DNA from: Xanthomarina maritima | GTDB lineage: Bacteria > Bacteroidota > Bacteroidia > Flavobacteriales > Flavobacteriaceae | NCBI RefSeq assembly: GCF_008084905.1 | Contig: NZ_VSFC01000002.1 | Coordinates: 33,912 to 97,911 of the forward strand | DNA length: 64,000 nucleotides | Direction of reading: 5' to 3' | Shown here: positions 53,347-62,573 of the stretch, in pieces | How positions within the stretch are numbered: the stretch's first letter is position 1 | How the letters are laid out: each line of letters starts with the position of its first letter | Notes under the pieces: model-generated | Databases searched by the model: none | What the model saw: only the letters and a program-made list of their open reading frames with translations | Told to the model about the DNA's origin: nothing | Translations under genes and position numbers: made by a program

Positions 53347-56300
53347 TTAATGTTTTTGAATAAATAATCTGGTGTTTACATCTTCGAATACAACTTCTAT
53401 CCCATTATTTATTTGATCTATAATTTCTAATTCTTCTGTTAAAGTTTCTGCTTTTATATACGCTATATTTGAATGAACAGCTTCCACTATTTTTTCATCT
53501 TTTTGTAATACAACATCTATTCTGTCTGTTACTTCAAATCCTGATTCCTTACGTAAATTTTGAATACGATTAACGAGCTCACGAGCAATCCCTTCTTTTC
53601 GTAAATCTTCAGAAATGGTGACATCTAAGGCTACTGTTAATGCACCTTCGTTAGCAACAAGCCAACCTTCTATATCTTGAGATGCTATCTCTACATCTTC
53701 AAGTCCTAAAGTAATACTTTTTTCGTTAATTACAACCTCTATTTTGCCATTTTGCTCGATTTTTTTGATATCTTCAGAGGTAAACCCAACAATGGTGTTG
53801 GCTATCAATTTCATATCTTTACCAAATCTTGGACCTAGCGTTTTAAAATTTGGTTTAATTTGCTTTACCAAGATATCTGATGCATCATCTAAAAGCTCAA
53901 TTTCCTTAACGTTTACTTCATGCTTAATTAAATTGGCAACTGCTAGAATCTCATCCTTTTGTTGTTTGGAATCAATAGGAATCATAATTTTTTGCAAGGG
54001 TTGACGTACTTTAATTTTTTCTTTAGCTCTTAACGATAAGACTAATGAAGATATTGTTTGAGCAGCTTCCATTTTACGTTCTAAACTCTTATCTACAAAG
54101 CTTTCATCATATACAGGAAATTCAGCTAAATGTACACTTTCAAAAGCTTCTTTATTTGTTACCGAATTTAAATCCAGATATAATTTATCCATAAAGAAAG
54201 GTGCAATTGGCGCTCCTAACTTAGCAATAGTAACCATACAGGTATAAAGCGTTTGGTAAGCCGAAATTTTATCTTGTTGATAATCTCCTTTCCAGAAACG
54301 TCTTCTACTTAAACGAACAAACCAGTTACTCACATAATCTTGAGTGAAATCTGAAATAGCTCTTGCAGCTTTTGTAGGCTCATAATCTGCATAAAACGCA
54401 TCCACTTTTTCAATTAATGTGTGCAATTCTGAAAGAATCCATCTGTCGATTTCTGGTCTTTCTTCTAAAGGAATATCTGCTTCGGCATAGCTAAAGTTAT
54501 CTAGATTTGAATATAATGTGAAGAAAGAATAGGTGTTATAAAGAGTTCCAAAGAACTTACGTTTTACTTCCTCAATACCATCTACATCAAATTTTAAGTT
54601 ATCCCAAGGATTCGCATTGGCAATCATATACCAACGAGTAGCGTCTGCTCCATAAGTGGACAAAGTCTCGAATGGATCTGTCGCATTTCCAAGACGTTTG
54701 GACATTTTTTGTCCGTTTTTGTCTAAAACTAATCCATTTGAAACGACATTTTTATAAGCAACCGAATCAAAAACCATGGTTCCAATAGCATGAAGTGTAT
54801 AGAACCAGCCACGAGTTTGATCAACTCCTTCAGCTATAAAATCGGCTGGAAAAGATTCATTTTTATCAATTTTTCCTTTATTTTCAAACGGATAATGCCA
54901 TTGTGCATAAGGCATAGAACCCGAATCGAACCAGACATCGATTAAGTCTGCCTCACGTTTCATAGGTTGACCAGAAGAAGATACTAATACAATCTCGTCT
55001 ACAATATTTTTATGTAAATCGATTTTCGCATAGTTTTCATCTGAATTGTTTCCTATTTCAAAATCTTCAAAAATATCTTTTGAAAGGACTCCTGCTTCAA
55101 CAGCTTTGGCCATTTCACTTTTCAATTCTTCAACAGAACCAATACAGATTTCTTCTTTCCCATCTTCGGTTCTCCAAATTGGCAATGGAATTCCCCAATA
55201 ACGAGAACGTGATAAGTTCCAATCGTTGGCATTTGCTAACCAGTTTCCAAAACGTCCTGTTCCAGTTGATTTTGGTTTCCAATTAATGGTTTCGTTTAAT
55301 TCGAACATGCGTTCTTTAACGTTTGTAACCTTAATAAACCAAGAATCTAATGGATAATATAAGATAGGTTTATCTGTTCTCCAACAGTTAGGATAACTGT
55401 GTTTATATTTTTCAACCTTAAAGGCTTTGTTTTCTTCTTTTAATTTAATGGCAAGTTCAACATCTACCGAACGTTCTGGTTCTTCACCTTCGTTGTAATA
55501 TTCGTTCTTAACATATTTTCCAGCAAATTCACCCATTTCTAATCTGAATTTCCCTTGTAAATCAACAAGAGGAACCAAATTCCCGTTTTCGTCTTTTACC
55601 AATAATGGTGGTACTTCTGGAGTCGCTTGTTTAGCAACCAAGGCATCGTCTGCTCCAAAAGTTGGTGCTGTATGTACGATTCCTGTTCCATCTTCAGTAG
55701 TAACAAAATCTCCTGAAATAACTCGAAAGGCATTCTCTGGATTATCGTTTGGTAAAGCATAAGGCAGTAATTGTTCGTAGGTGATTCCTACTAAATCTTT
55801 CCCTTTAAATTCTTTTACAACGTAATATGGAATTTTCTTGTCACCTGATTTATATTCTAATAATTCAGGTTTTGATTCAACTCTTTTAAACTTTCCGTCG
55901 AATTGGTTATTCACTAAAGGTTTCGCTAAAACAACATTGATAGGTTCAAACGTATATTGATTGTATGTTTCTACTAATACGTAATCTATTTTTGGCCCAA
56001 CGGTTAAGGCAGTATTACTAGGTAAGGTCCAAGGCGTAGTTGTCCATGCTAAAAAGTAAATGGTTCCTTCGTTTTGTAAAAAGTTTGGAAGTGAATTTTC
56101 ATTAGCTTTAAATTGTGCAACAACTGTTGTATCAGTAACATCTTGATAGGTTCCTGGTTGATTCAACTCATGCGAGCTTAATCCAGTTCCTGCTTTTGGA
56201 GAATACGGTTGAATGGTATAACCTTTGTAAAGCAAACTTTTATTGTAAATTTCCTTTAACAACCACCAAACAGATTCCATATATTTAGGTTCGTAAGTAA

Positions 56301-56751
56301 TGTATGGATCGTCCATATCTACCCAATAACCCATTTTTTGAGTTAAGTCGTTCCAAACATCTGTGTAACGCATCACTGCTTTTCTACAGGCTGCATTATA
56401 ATCTTCAACAGTAATGGTTTTACCAATATCTTCCTTGGTAATGCCTAATTCTTTTTCAACACCAAGTTCTATTGGTAAACCATGTGTGTCCCAACCTGCT
56501 TTACGTTTTACTTGGAAGCCTTTCATGGTTTTGTATCGAGGAAAAATATCTTTAATAGCACGAGCTAGCACGTGATGTACTCCTGGAAGTCCATTAGCCG
56601 AAGGAGGTCCTTCGAAAAACACAAACGGTTTGTTGCCTTCTCTAGTGGTTACACTCTTTTCAAATATGTTGTTTTCTTGCCAATAAGCGCTTATGTCGTT
56701 CGCTACATTTGGCAAGTCAAGTCCTTTATATTCAGGGAATTTTGTACTCAT
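53347..56751 (-). CDS. ileS: Isoleucyl-tRNA synthetase
   Basis: IleRS charges tRNA-Ile and edits misactivated valine. The 1134-residue protein has the HIGH-type segment PPSANGLPGVHHVLARAIKD, editing-domain sequences (AWTTTPWTLPSNTALTVGP) and a KMSKS-type motif DKNGQKMSKRLGNATDPFE. The tRNA-binding C-terminal extension is long. The GLPGVHH form of the first motif and the length resemble the eukaryote-like (IleS2) group rather than the E. coli type, which is often linked to mupirocin tolerance; this is an inference from motif shape. ATG 56751 (MSTKFPEYKGL) is preferred to 56763. Confidence 0.97.
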   Translation of the reverse strand: MSTKFPEYKGLDLPNVANDISAYWQENNIFEKSVTTREGNKPFVFFEGPPSANGLPGVHHVLARAIKDIFPRYKTMKGFQVKRKAGWDTHGLPIELGVEKELGITKEDIGKTITVEDYNAACRKAVMRYTDVWNDLTQKMGYWVDMDDPYITYEPKYMESVWWLLKEIYNKSLLYKGYTIQPYSPKAGTGLSSHELNQPGTYQDVTDTTVVAQFKANENSLPNFLQNEGTIYFLAWTTTPWTLPSNTALTVGPKIDYVLVETYNQYTFEPINVVLAKPLVNNQFDGKFKRVESKPELLEYKSGDKKIPYYVVKEFKGKDLVGITYEQLLPYALPNDNPENAFRVISGDFVTTEDGTGIVHTAPTFGADDALVAKQATPEVPPLLVKDENGNLVPLVDLQGKFRLEMGEFAGKYVKNEYYNEGEEPERSVDVELAIKLKEENKAFKVEKYKHSYPNCWRTDKPILYYPLDSWFIKVTNVKERMFELNETINWKPKSTGTGRFGNWLANANDWNLSRSRYWGIPLPIWRTEDGKEEICIGSVEELKSEMAKAVEAGVLSKDIFEDFEIGNNSDENYAKIDLHKNIVDEIVLVSSSGQPMKREADLIDVWFDSGSMPYAQWHYPFENKGKIDKNESFPADFIAEGVDQTRGWFYTLHAIGTMVFDSVAYKNVVSNGLVLDKNGQKMSKRLGNATDPFETLSTYGADATRWYMIANANPWDNLKFDVDGIEEVKRKFFGTLYNTYSFFTLYSNLDNFSYAEADIPLEERPEIDRWILSELHTLIEKVDAFYADYEPTKAARAISDFTQDYVSNWFVRLSRRRFWKGDYQQDKISAYQTLYTCMVTIAKLGAPIAPFFMDKLYLDLNSVTNKEAFESVHLAEFPVYDESFVDKSLERKMEAAQTISSLVLSLRAKEKIKVRQPLQKIMIPIDSKQQKDEILAVANLIKHEVNVKEIELLDDASDILVKQIKPNFKTLGPRFGKDMKLIANTIVGFTSEDIKKIEQNGKIEVVINEKSITLGLEDVEIASQDIEGWLVANEGALTVALDVTISEDLRKEGIARELVNRIQNLRKESGFEVTDRIDVVLQKDEKIVEAVHSNIAYIKAETLTEELEIIDQINNGIEVVFEDVNTRLFIQKH

Positions 56752-56821
56752 GATATCATTCATTCTTTTCGACCTGCGAAAATAATGATTTTTAGTAAAA
56801 TAGGCATTGAATTATAGGTTT

Positions 56822-58180
56822 TTAAACTATAAAGTTTACCAAATCCTCAATTTTAGAAATCAATTGAATTTTAATAACCGTATTTTTTAAGGATATTTTA
56901 TTGTATTTAGATACAAAAATGGTTGAGAAGCCTAATTTTTCAGCTTCTAGAATACGTTGTTCTACACGTTGCACAGGACGGATTTCTCCTGATAAACCAA
57001 CCTCAGCTGCAAAACAAATATCTTTTTGTAAAGCTTCGTCTTCGTTTGATGATAAAATAGCTGCAACCACTGCTAAATCGATTGCTGGATCGTCTACTGT
57101 GATACCTCCAGTAATATTTAAAAATACATCTTTGGCACCTAATCTAAAACCCGCTCTTTTTTCTAATACTGCTAAAAGCATGTTTAAGCGTTTGGCATTA
57201 AAACCAGTGGCCGAACGCTGTGGTGTACCATATACAGCAGTACTAACTAAAGCTTGCACTTCTATCATTAATGGTCGCATACCTTCCAATGTCGCTGCTA
57301 CGGCATTTCCTGAAAGCTCGTCGTCTTTTTTGGAAATCAATATTTCACTCGGGTTTGACACTTCCCTTAATCCTGAACCTTGCATTTCGTAGATACCTAA
57401 TTCGTTTGTCGATCCAAATCGGTTTTTGTTGGCTCTTAAAATTCTAAAAACATGATTTCTGTCGCCTTCAAATTGCAAAACGGTATCGACCATATGCTCC
57501 AAAATTTTTGGCCCTGCAATGTTACCATCTTTGGTTATATGACCAATTAAAATAACTGGAGTTGCTGTTTCTTTTGCAAATTTTATGAGTTCTGTAGTAC
57601 ATTCTTTAATTTGAGAAATACTTCCTGAAGACGATTCTATATAATCACTATGTAAAGTCTGAATTGAGTCAATTACAACAATATCTGGTTCTAAAGCTTC
57701 AATTTGCTTAAAGATGTTTTGCGTTTTTGTTTCGGTTAGAATGTAACAATTACTGCTATCTGGATTGATGCGTTCTGCACGCATTTTTATTTGTTTCTGA
57801 CTTTCTTCACCAGAAACATATAACGTCTTATAAGTCAATTTTAAAGCTATTTGAAGCAACAAGGTGCTTTTGCCAATGCCAGGCTCTCCACCTAATAATA
57901 TTAAAGACCCAGGAACAATACCACCTCCAAGCACGCGATTAAATTCTTGATCGCTTGTTGCCATTCTAGCATCTTGAGAGGCGTCAATTTCATTAATTAA
58001 TAAAGGTTTTGAAACTCTTTTTGAGACAGATGTTGGTGTTTTCCAATCGCTTTTTTCTGCTTTTTGAATAACTTCTTCAGCAATAGTATTCCACTCCTTA
58101 CAAGCTGTACATTGTCCTTGCCATTTTGAATATTGTGTGCCACAATTTTGGCAAAAAAAAGTTGTTTTTACTTTAGCCAT
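56822..58180 (-). CDS. radA: DNA repair protein RadA
   Basis: RadA (Sms) is a RecA-like hexameric helicase that helps branch migration during recombination. The 452-residue protein has an N-terminal zinc ribbon (Cys10, Cys13, Cys24, Cys27 in CQNCGTQYSKWQGQCTAC). It also has Walker A GGEPGIGKST, the RadA-specific KNRFG motif and a Lon-like C-terminal domain with the segments EVGLSGEIRPVQRVEQR and DVFLNITGGI. ATG 58180 (MAKVKTTFFC) is the family start; the frame is open six codons further. It follows the pseudoesterase gene by 33 nt. Confidence 0.97.
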   Translation of the reverse strand: MAKVKTTFFCQNCGTQYSKWQGQCTACKEWNTIAEEVIQKAEKSDWKTPTSVSKRVSKPLLINEIDASQDARMATSDQEFNRVLGGGIVPGSLILLGGEPGIGKSTLLLQIALKLTYKTLYVSGEESQKQIKMRAERINPDSSNCYILTETKTQNIFKQIEALEPDIVVIDSIQTLHSDYIESSSGSISQIKECTTELIKFAKETATPVILIGHITKDGNIAGPKILEHMVDTVLQFEGDRNHVFRILRANKNRFGSTNELGIYEMQGSGLREVSNPSEILISKKDDELSGNAVAATLEGMRPLMIEVQALVSTAVYGTPQRSATGFNAKRLNMLLAVLEKRAGFRLGAKDVFLNITGGITVDDPAIDLAVVAAILSSNEDEALQKDICFAAEVGLSGEIRPVQRVEQRILEAEKLGFSTIFVSKYNKISLKNTVIKIQLISKIEDLVNFIV

Positions 58181-58213
58181 GTTTCCTTTCCGAGACATCG
58201 GAAATCTTTTTAA

Positions 58214-59362
58214 TTAGTAACCGAAATCTGCTTTAATTTCATCTGCTTTTTCCAATACCAAATCTTTGGTTATGCCTCCAATTTCTTCTAAAGCAAAGGC
58301 AGATTGATAGGTTTTCATTGCTTTTTTTGGTTCTCCTGTTTCTTCATAAAAACGTGCTAAATAATAAGTTCCTAACATGGTTTCAGGATATTGTTTTCTG
58401 GCAATTTTTCCCAAATCTTCATAATACTGAAATTGTTCTGTTTTTTCAATAGCAGCTTCAATGGCTTTAAAATCGTTTATTAAAATTTGCTTGTCGATTC
58501 CAAATAAATCCAGAATGGTTTGATATTTTTCTTCAAGATAAACAACTGGAGAGGAATCCAGTTTTAAAATTGTGTCCTTGTATTCTGTTTTGCTTATTGG
58601 TTGATACACTAAAAATATTTTCTGTAAAGCGTCTGGAATTATATAAGCTGGCAACGAATAATGAGAAGGCTCTTCAAGCTTTTTATAATTGTAGAGAATA
58701 TTCTTATTATCTATTCCTGTTATTGCAGTATTTAATGTTTCTGTATCTGATTTTATAGAAGCCACATCATTATCTGAAGTTGCTAAGTAATAAAATAGTT
58801 TTGTTTCAAATTTTGTAAGTCTTTCAGGGATATAAGTAGTCATATCTGGAGCTAAATCAGGACTAATTACAATATAGGCTTTAAATAAGGGATCCCCTTT
58901 TAACAAGTAATAATTGATAAAGTTAGCGGTTTCTCCATGACCAATAGCTACGCGAAAACCTTCAGTTCTATATGTTCTCTCTATATGAGGCATTAATTCC
59001 ATGCCTATAAATTCAAAAAAAGCAGCACCTGATTCAATTGGCAACGAGTTTTGTTCAGAATAATATACGTCTGAACTTCTAGTATCAATTTGGTTAACAC
59101 CAACGACTATGGCATCAGGCATATCTTCCCAATATGAATAATAATCTGCATTTCCTGCTACAGCTTCAAACATATAATCGCCATCAAATACCACGATAAT
59201 AGGGTATTTTTTATCAGGATTGGCATCATAACCTCTTGGTAGTTGAATTTTTATTTCTCGGGTTTCATTTAATTTTGAAGAATTAAACGGTTCGTAAATA
59301 ACTTGTGCTTTTATAATTTGAACACAAATAAAAAAGACTAGTAAGTAGATGTGTTTTTTCAT
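58214..59362 (-). CDS. Exported esterase-fold protein with TPR tail and no nucleophile
   Basis: The 382-residue protein has a signal peptide (MKKHIYLLVFFICVQIIKA) and a putative-esterase (esterase D-like) alpha/beta fold: REIKIQLPRGYD, PIIVVFDGDYMFEAVAGN and DAIVVGVNQIDTRSSDVY. At the nucleophile elbow, where active members have GHSxGG, this protein reads AIGHGETANF, so residue 143 is Gly instead of Ser and catalysis by the usual triad is not possible. The C-terminal 100 residues, with LGTYYLARFYEETGEPKKAM and KTYQSAFALEEIGG, look like one or two TPR repeats. It lies between the flippase and radA genes. It may bind rather than cleave a ligand. Confidence 0.82.
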   Translation of the reverse strand: MKKHIYLLVFFICVQIIKAQVIYEPFNSSKLNETREIKIQLPRGYDANPDKKYPIIVVFDGDYMFEAVAGNADYYSYWEDMPDAIVVGVNQIDTRSSDVYYSEQNSLPIESGAAFFEFIGMELMPHIERTYRTEGFRVAIGHGETANFINYYLLKGDPLFKAYIVISPDLAPDMTTYIPERLTKFETKLFYYLATSDNDVASIKSDTETLNTAITGIDNKNILYNYKKLEEPSHYSLPAYIIPDALQKIFLVYQPISKTEYKDTILKLDSSPVVYLEEKYQTILDLFGIDKQILINDFKAIEAAIEKTEQFQYYEDLGKIARKQYPETMLGTYYLARFYEETGEPKKAMKTYQSAFALEEIGGITKDLVLEKADEIKADFGY

Positions 59363-59428
59363 TTTTACATGGTTAAGGTTGCCATGCAAGGTAATAAAAT
59401 ACCTATAAGATTTAAAATAAATAGTTGT

Positions 59429-60415
59429 TTAAACTATATCTTTATTTTTATCGATTTCAGCTTTTTTGTTTTTATTAAAAATAGGCAATAACATTAAAGA
59501 CAAACCTCCTCCCAAAACAAGCAATAAAGTTTGAGATGTCCATACTATCCAACCAAATGCAATACTTGGAGCTTCTGGAATTGCGAACAGCGAAAATGCT
59601 GCATAAACTGCAATGGGATAAGAACCTATGCCTCCATTGGTAGCTGCAATACTAAAGCTTGCTGAAATAAACCCAATTAAAATAGCTCCAAATGGAGTGT
59701 TATGGAGTTCTGTTAATGAAAAGGATGTAACATAAAACATGGCTATATACATGCTCCAAATAAAAATGGTATGAGCTATAAAAGCCCATTTCTTCTTCAT
59801 TCTAAAGATGCTTAATACGCCTTCTAAAAGTCCAGAAACAAAATTTCTAATATTTAAAGCAAAGCTCGAAGTACTGGCTTTTAAAAACTTAATACTTATA
59901 TAAACCAAAATTAATAAAACAAACAATCCAATAACCATATGTAAGGGATTGAATTTTTGAATAAAGAACTGGTAAATAAAATCGAATTGAATAAAAAGTG
60001 TGATGATGATGATAAGCATCATCACCAATAAATCTGCTACACGCTCAGCTACAATAGTACCAAAACCTTTTTCAAATGGCACACCTTCGTAAGTTGTTAA
60101 AATTGAGGCTCTAGCAACTTCTCCAGCTCTAGGAATGGTATAATTTATTAAATAGGCAGCAAAAACAGCCATAACACTATTCCCTAAACTTACCTTATAA
60201 CCTAAAGGTTCTAATTGAAACTGCCATCTGTAAGCTCTGGACAAATGACTTAACAAACCACATAACATCCCTAAAAATATCCAGCTATAATTGGCGTTTT
60301 TAAAATACGTTAAGAGCTCGTTCAAGGGCACTTTAGATAAAGAATACCATATTAAAAAAACTCCCAACAATATTGGGAGTCCTATTTTAAGGTATTTCTT
60401 TATTGTTGGACTCAA
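59429..60415 (-). CDS. Flippase-like membrane protein (UPF0104/LPG-synthase TM domain)
   Basis: This 328-residue inner-membrane protein has eight or nine hydrophobic helices of the AglD/MprF transmembrane-domain family. Family segments are GLLSHLSRAYRWQFQLEPLG, FAAYLINYTIPRAGEVARAS, GTIVAERVADLLVM and ATNGGIGSYPIAVYAA. Relatives move or recognise lipids or lipid-linked compounds; the substrate here is unknown. It starts 3 nt after panD. Codons about 12-20 encode a strong hairpin plus a T run on the coding strand, an apparent intragenic terminator that could limit expression of this and downstream genes. Confidence 0.88.
   Translation of the reverse strand: MSPTIKKYLKIGLPILLGVFLIWYSLSKVPLNELLTYFKNANYSWIFLGMLCGLLSHLSRAYRWQFQLEPLGYKVSLGNSVMAVFAAYLINYTIPRAGEVARASILTTYEGVPFEKGFGTIVAERVADLLVMMLIIIITLFIQFDFIYQFFIQKFNPLHMVIGLFVLLILVYISIKFLKASTSSFALNIRNFVSGLLEGVLSIFRMKKKWAFIAHTIFIWSMYIAMFYVTSFSLTELHNTPFGAILIGFISASFSIAATNGGIGSYPIAVYAAFSLFAIPEAPSIAFGWIVWTSQTLLLVLGGGLSLMLLPIFNKNKKAEIDKNKDIV
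60354..60380 (-). terminator. Terminator-like hairpin inside the flippase coding region
   Basis: On the minus strand ACTCCCAA, loop TATTG, TTGGGAGT is followed by six T residues. The 8-bp stem with a U tract has the form of an intrinsic terminator, yet it lies about 36-60 nt inside the flippase gene and about 40 nt past the panD stop. Confidence 0.6.
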
Positions 60416-60418
60416 ATA

Positions 60419-60769
60419 TTATATAAGTTTATTTGTTGCTTCGTCTGGAAATACTAAAGCAGGTTTAAACACTTTAGCTTCTTCTATATTCATAAAAGCA
60501 TATGTTATTAAAATAAGTGTATCTCCAACAGCAACACGTCTAGCTGCTGCTCCATTTAGTGTAATTTCTCCACTATTTCTAGGACCAGGAATTACGTATG
60601 TTTCTAAACGTTCTCCATTGTCGTTATTTACAATTTGAACTTTTTCACCTTGAATAATATTGGCAGCATCCATTAAATCTTCATCGATAGTAATACTACC
60701 AATATAATTTAAGTCTGCACCTGTACATTTTACTCTGTGAATTTTAGATTTTACAACTTGTATTTGCAT
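60419..60769 (-). CDS. panD: Aspartate 1-decarboxylase
   Basis: PanD makes beta-alanine from aspartate for pantothenate and coenzyme A. It is a pyruvoyl enzyme formed by self-cleavage between Gly24 and Ser25, seen here in [12 protein letters not shown]. The 116-residue length and the segments [37 protein letters not shown] and [12 protein letters not shown] are typical. It follows panC by 13 nt and precedes the flippase gene by 3 nt. Confidence 0.97.
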   Translation of the reverse strand: MQIQVVKSKIHRVKCTGADLNYIGSITIDEDLMDAANIIQGEKVQIVNNDNGERLETYVIPGPRNSGEITLNGAAARRVAVGDTLILITYAFMNIEEAKVFKPALVFPDEATNKLI

Positions 60770-60782
60770 GTGGCAAAGGTAA

Positions 60783-61631
60783 TTAATTTAGTGCGATATT
60801 ATCAATTAGTCTGATATCGTCAGCATAAACCGCTATAAACGCACGATATGATTTTTTCTTAGATTTTCTTTTTACAGATTTTAATGTTTTTGTATCTGCT
60901 ATATTAAAATATTCTAATGTTAATAATTTATGAGTTTCAAATTGTTTTTCAACCCATTCTGTAACTTTATTTGCACTTTCTGTGCCAAACTTTTTTTTGG
61001 CAGATATTAGTGTTTTATATATAAATGGAGCTGCTTGTTTATATGCTTCTTTTAAGCGAACATTTCTAGAACTCATGGCCAAGCCATTTGGATCTCTATA
61101 GATATCGCAGCCAACTATATTTACAGACATCTTGTGTTTGTCAACTAACTTTTTAATAATCATTAATTGTTGGAAATCCTTTTCCCCAAAATAGGCATTA
61201 TCTGGTTCTACTGTTTCTAATAAACGTTTGACTATTGTTCCAACTCCATCAAAATGTCCAATTCTAAATTTACCTTCCATTTCAAATTCTAATCCATCAA
61301 AAGAAAAATGTTCGGCAACTGTATTTCCTTCATAAATATCTTCAACAGTTGGCGCATAAATAATAATATCTTTAGAAATTGTATCTAACAAATTAATATC
61401 AGCCTCTAAGGTTCTTGGATATTTATGCAAGTCTTCTTTTTTATCAAATTGTGTAGGATTAACAAAAATACTTACAACAACTACGTCGTTTTTTTTAAAA
61501 CCTTCTTTCACTAAAGATAAATGACCTTCATGTAAAGCTCCCATAGTAGGTACAAAGCCAATAGACAAATTTTTCGCCTTGATTTGTTTGATGTAATTTT
61601 GAATTTGAGTTTTATCTGAAAAAATCTTCAC
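60783..61631 (-). CDS. panC: Pantothenate synthetase
   Basis: PanC joins pantoate and beta-alanine with ATP to give pantothenate. The 282-residue protein has the family signatures [69 protein letters not shown] and SSRNVRL. The start is GTG 61631; no ATG fits the conserved N-terminus. A -7 box 24 nt upstream supports this start. Together with panD it supplies two steps of coenzyme A precursor synthesis. Confidence 0.96.
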   Translation of the reverse strand: MKIFSDKTQIQNYIKQIKAKNLSIGFVPTMGALHEGHLSLVKEGFKKNDVVVVSIFVNPTQFDKKEDLHKYPRTLEADINLLDTISKDIIIYAPTVEDIYEGNTVAEHFSFDGLEFEMEGKFRIGHFDGVGTIVKRLLETVEPDNAYFGEKDFQQLMIIKKLVDKHKMSVNIVGCDIYRDPNGLAMSSRNVRLKEAYKQAAPFIYKTLISAKKKFGTESANKVTEWVEKQFETHKLLTLEYFNIADTKTLKSVKRKSKKKSYRAFIAVYADDIRLIDNIALN

Positions 61632-61654
61632 CTTTAATAAAATATTAACGCGTG

Positions 61655-61662
61655 CAAACTTA
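61655..61662 (-). promoter_or_regulatory. -7 element of the panC operon
   Basis: On the minus strand this reads TAAGTTTG, 23 nt before the panC GTG. It is divergent from the -7 element of gene 61740, 31 nt away. Confidence 0.6.
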
Positions 61663-61693
61663 ATATTTTACAATGAATCTGCATAAATTTTTG

Positions 61694-61701
61694 TACTTTT
61701 G
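61694..61701 (+). promoter_or_regulatory. -7 element of the GT5-like gene
   Basis: TACTTTTG matches TAnnTTTG, 38 nt before ATG 61740. No -33 TTG is seen. Confidence 0.55.
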
Positions 61702-61739
61702 CGTGTTTTTTATTTTGAATTACCAAAAGCAATAAGTTT

Positions 61740-62549
61740 ATGAAAGATAAGAGGATATTATACGTATCATCTGAAGTTGTGCCATATTTACCAGAAACCG
61801 AAATTTCTTCTATGTCCTTTGAAGCGCCTAGAATGGTCAATCAACAAGGTGGACAAATACGAATTTTTATGCCTAGATATGGCAATATTAATGAAAGAAG
61901 ACATCAATTGCATGAGGTAATTAGATTATCTGGAATAAATCTAGTTATCAATGATTTAGATATGCCATTAATTATCAAAGTAGCCTCTATACCTAAAGAG
62001 CGTATTCAGGTTTATTTTATAGATAACGACGAATATTTTAAAAGAAAAGCAACTTTAACAGATGAAGATGGCACCTTATTTCCTGATAATGATGAACGTG
62101 CTATTTTCTTTGCAAAAGGGGTTATTGAAACTGTTAAAAAATTAAATTGGTCGCCAGATATTATTCATGTTCATGGTTGGTTGGCATCTTTATTGCCAAT
62201 ATACCTAAAACAATATTATAGAGATGAGCCGTTATTTAATGAAAGTAAAATAGTTACCTCTATTTACAATCAAAGTTTCGATGGTTCGTTAAATAAGGAT
62301 ATGATTAATAAAGTGAAGTTTGATAATATTGAAGAAGATCTTATCAAAGAATTAGAAAAGCCAACTTATAACAGTTTAATGAAAATTGCTATTGATCATT
62401 CAGACGCGTTAATTATTGGTTCTGAAGAGATTCCAGATGAATTAAACAAACATTTAGAAAATTCCAAAAAACCTGTTTTAGATTTTAAATCAAAAGATGA
62501 ATTTGGAGAAGCTTATGTTGAATTTTATAATACTCAAGTTTTAGGCTAA
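61740..62549 (+). CDS. Glycogen synthase N-terminal domain protein, standalone GT5-like
   Basis: The 269-residue protein corresponds to the N-terminal Rossmann domain of glycogen/starch synthase (GT5), with ILYVSSEVVPYLPET, GGQIRIFMPRYGNINERR, DNDEYFKRKATLTDEDGTLF and DIIHVHGWLASLLPIYL. The C-terminal GT-B domain that holds most of the ADP-glucose site is absent; a full GlgA has about 480 residues. The usual KxGGL-like motif after the first strand is changed to PETEISSMSFEAP. It is probably not a functional glycogen synthase on its own. It is followed by a DUF4270 lipoprotein after 24 nt and starts divergently from panC. The role is unknown. Confidence 0.85.
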   Translation: MKDKRILYVSSEVVPYLPETEISSMSFEAPRMVNQQGGQIRIFMPRYGNINERRHQLHEVIRLSGINLVINDLDMPLIIKVASIPKERIQVYFIDNDEYFKRKATLTDEDGTLFPDNDERAIFFAKGVIETVKKLNWSPDIIHVHGWLASLLPIYLKQYYRDEPLFNESKIVTSIYNQSFDGSLNKDMINKVKFDNIEEDLIKELEKPTYNSLMKIAIDHSDALIIGSEEIPDELNKHLENSKKPVLDFKSKDEFGEAYVEFYNTQVLG

Positions 62550-62573
62550 ATCCTAAATCATCCTAATTAAATT

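Noticed and set aside
56901-57392. 163-residue open frame on the plus strand
   Set aside because: It lies entirely antisense to radA, whose motifs are intact throughout. The composition follows from the radA codons.
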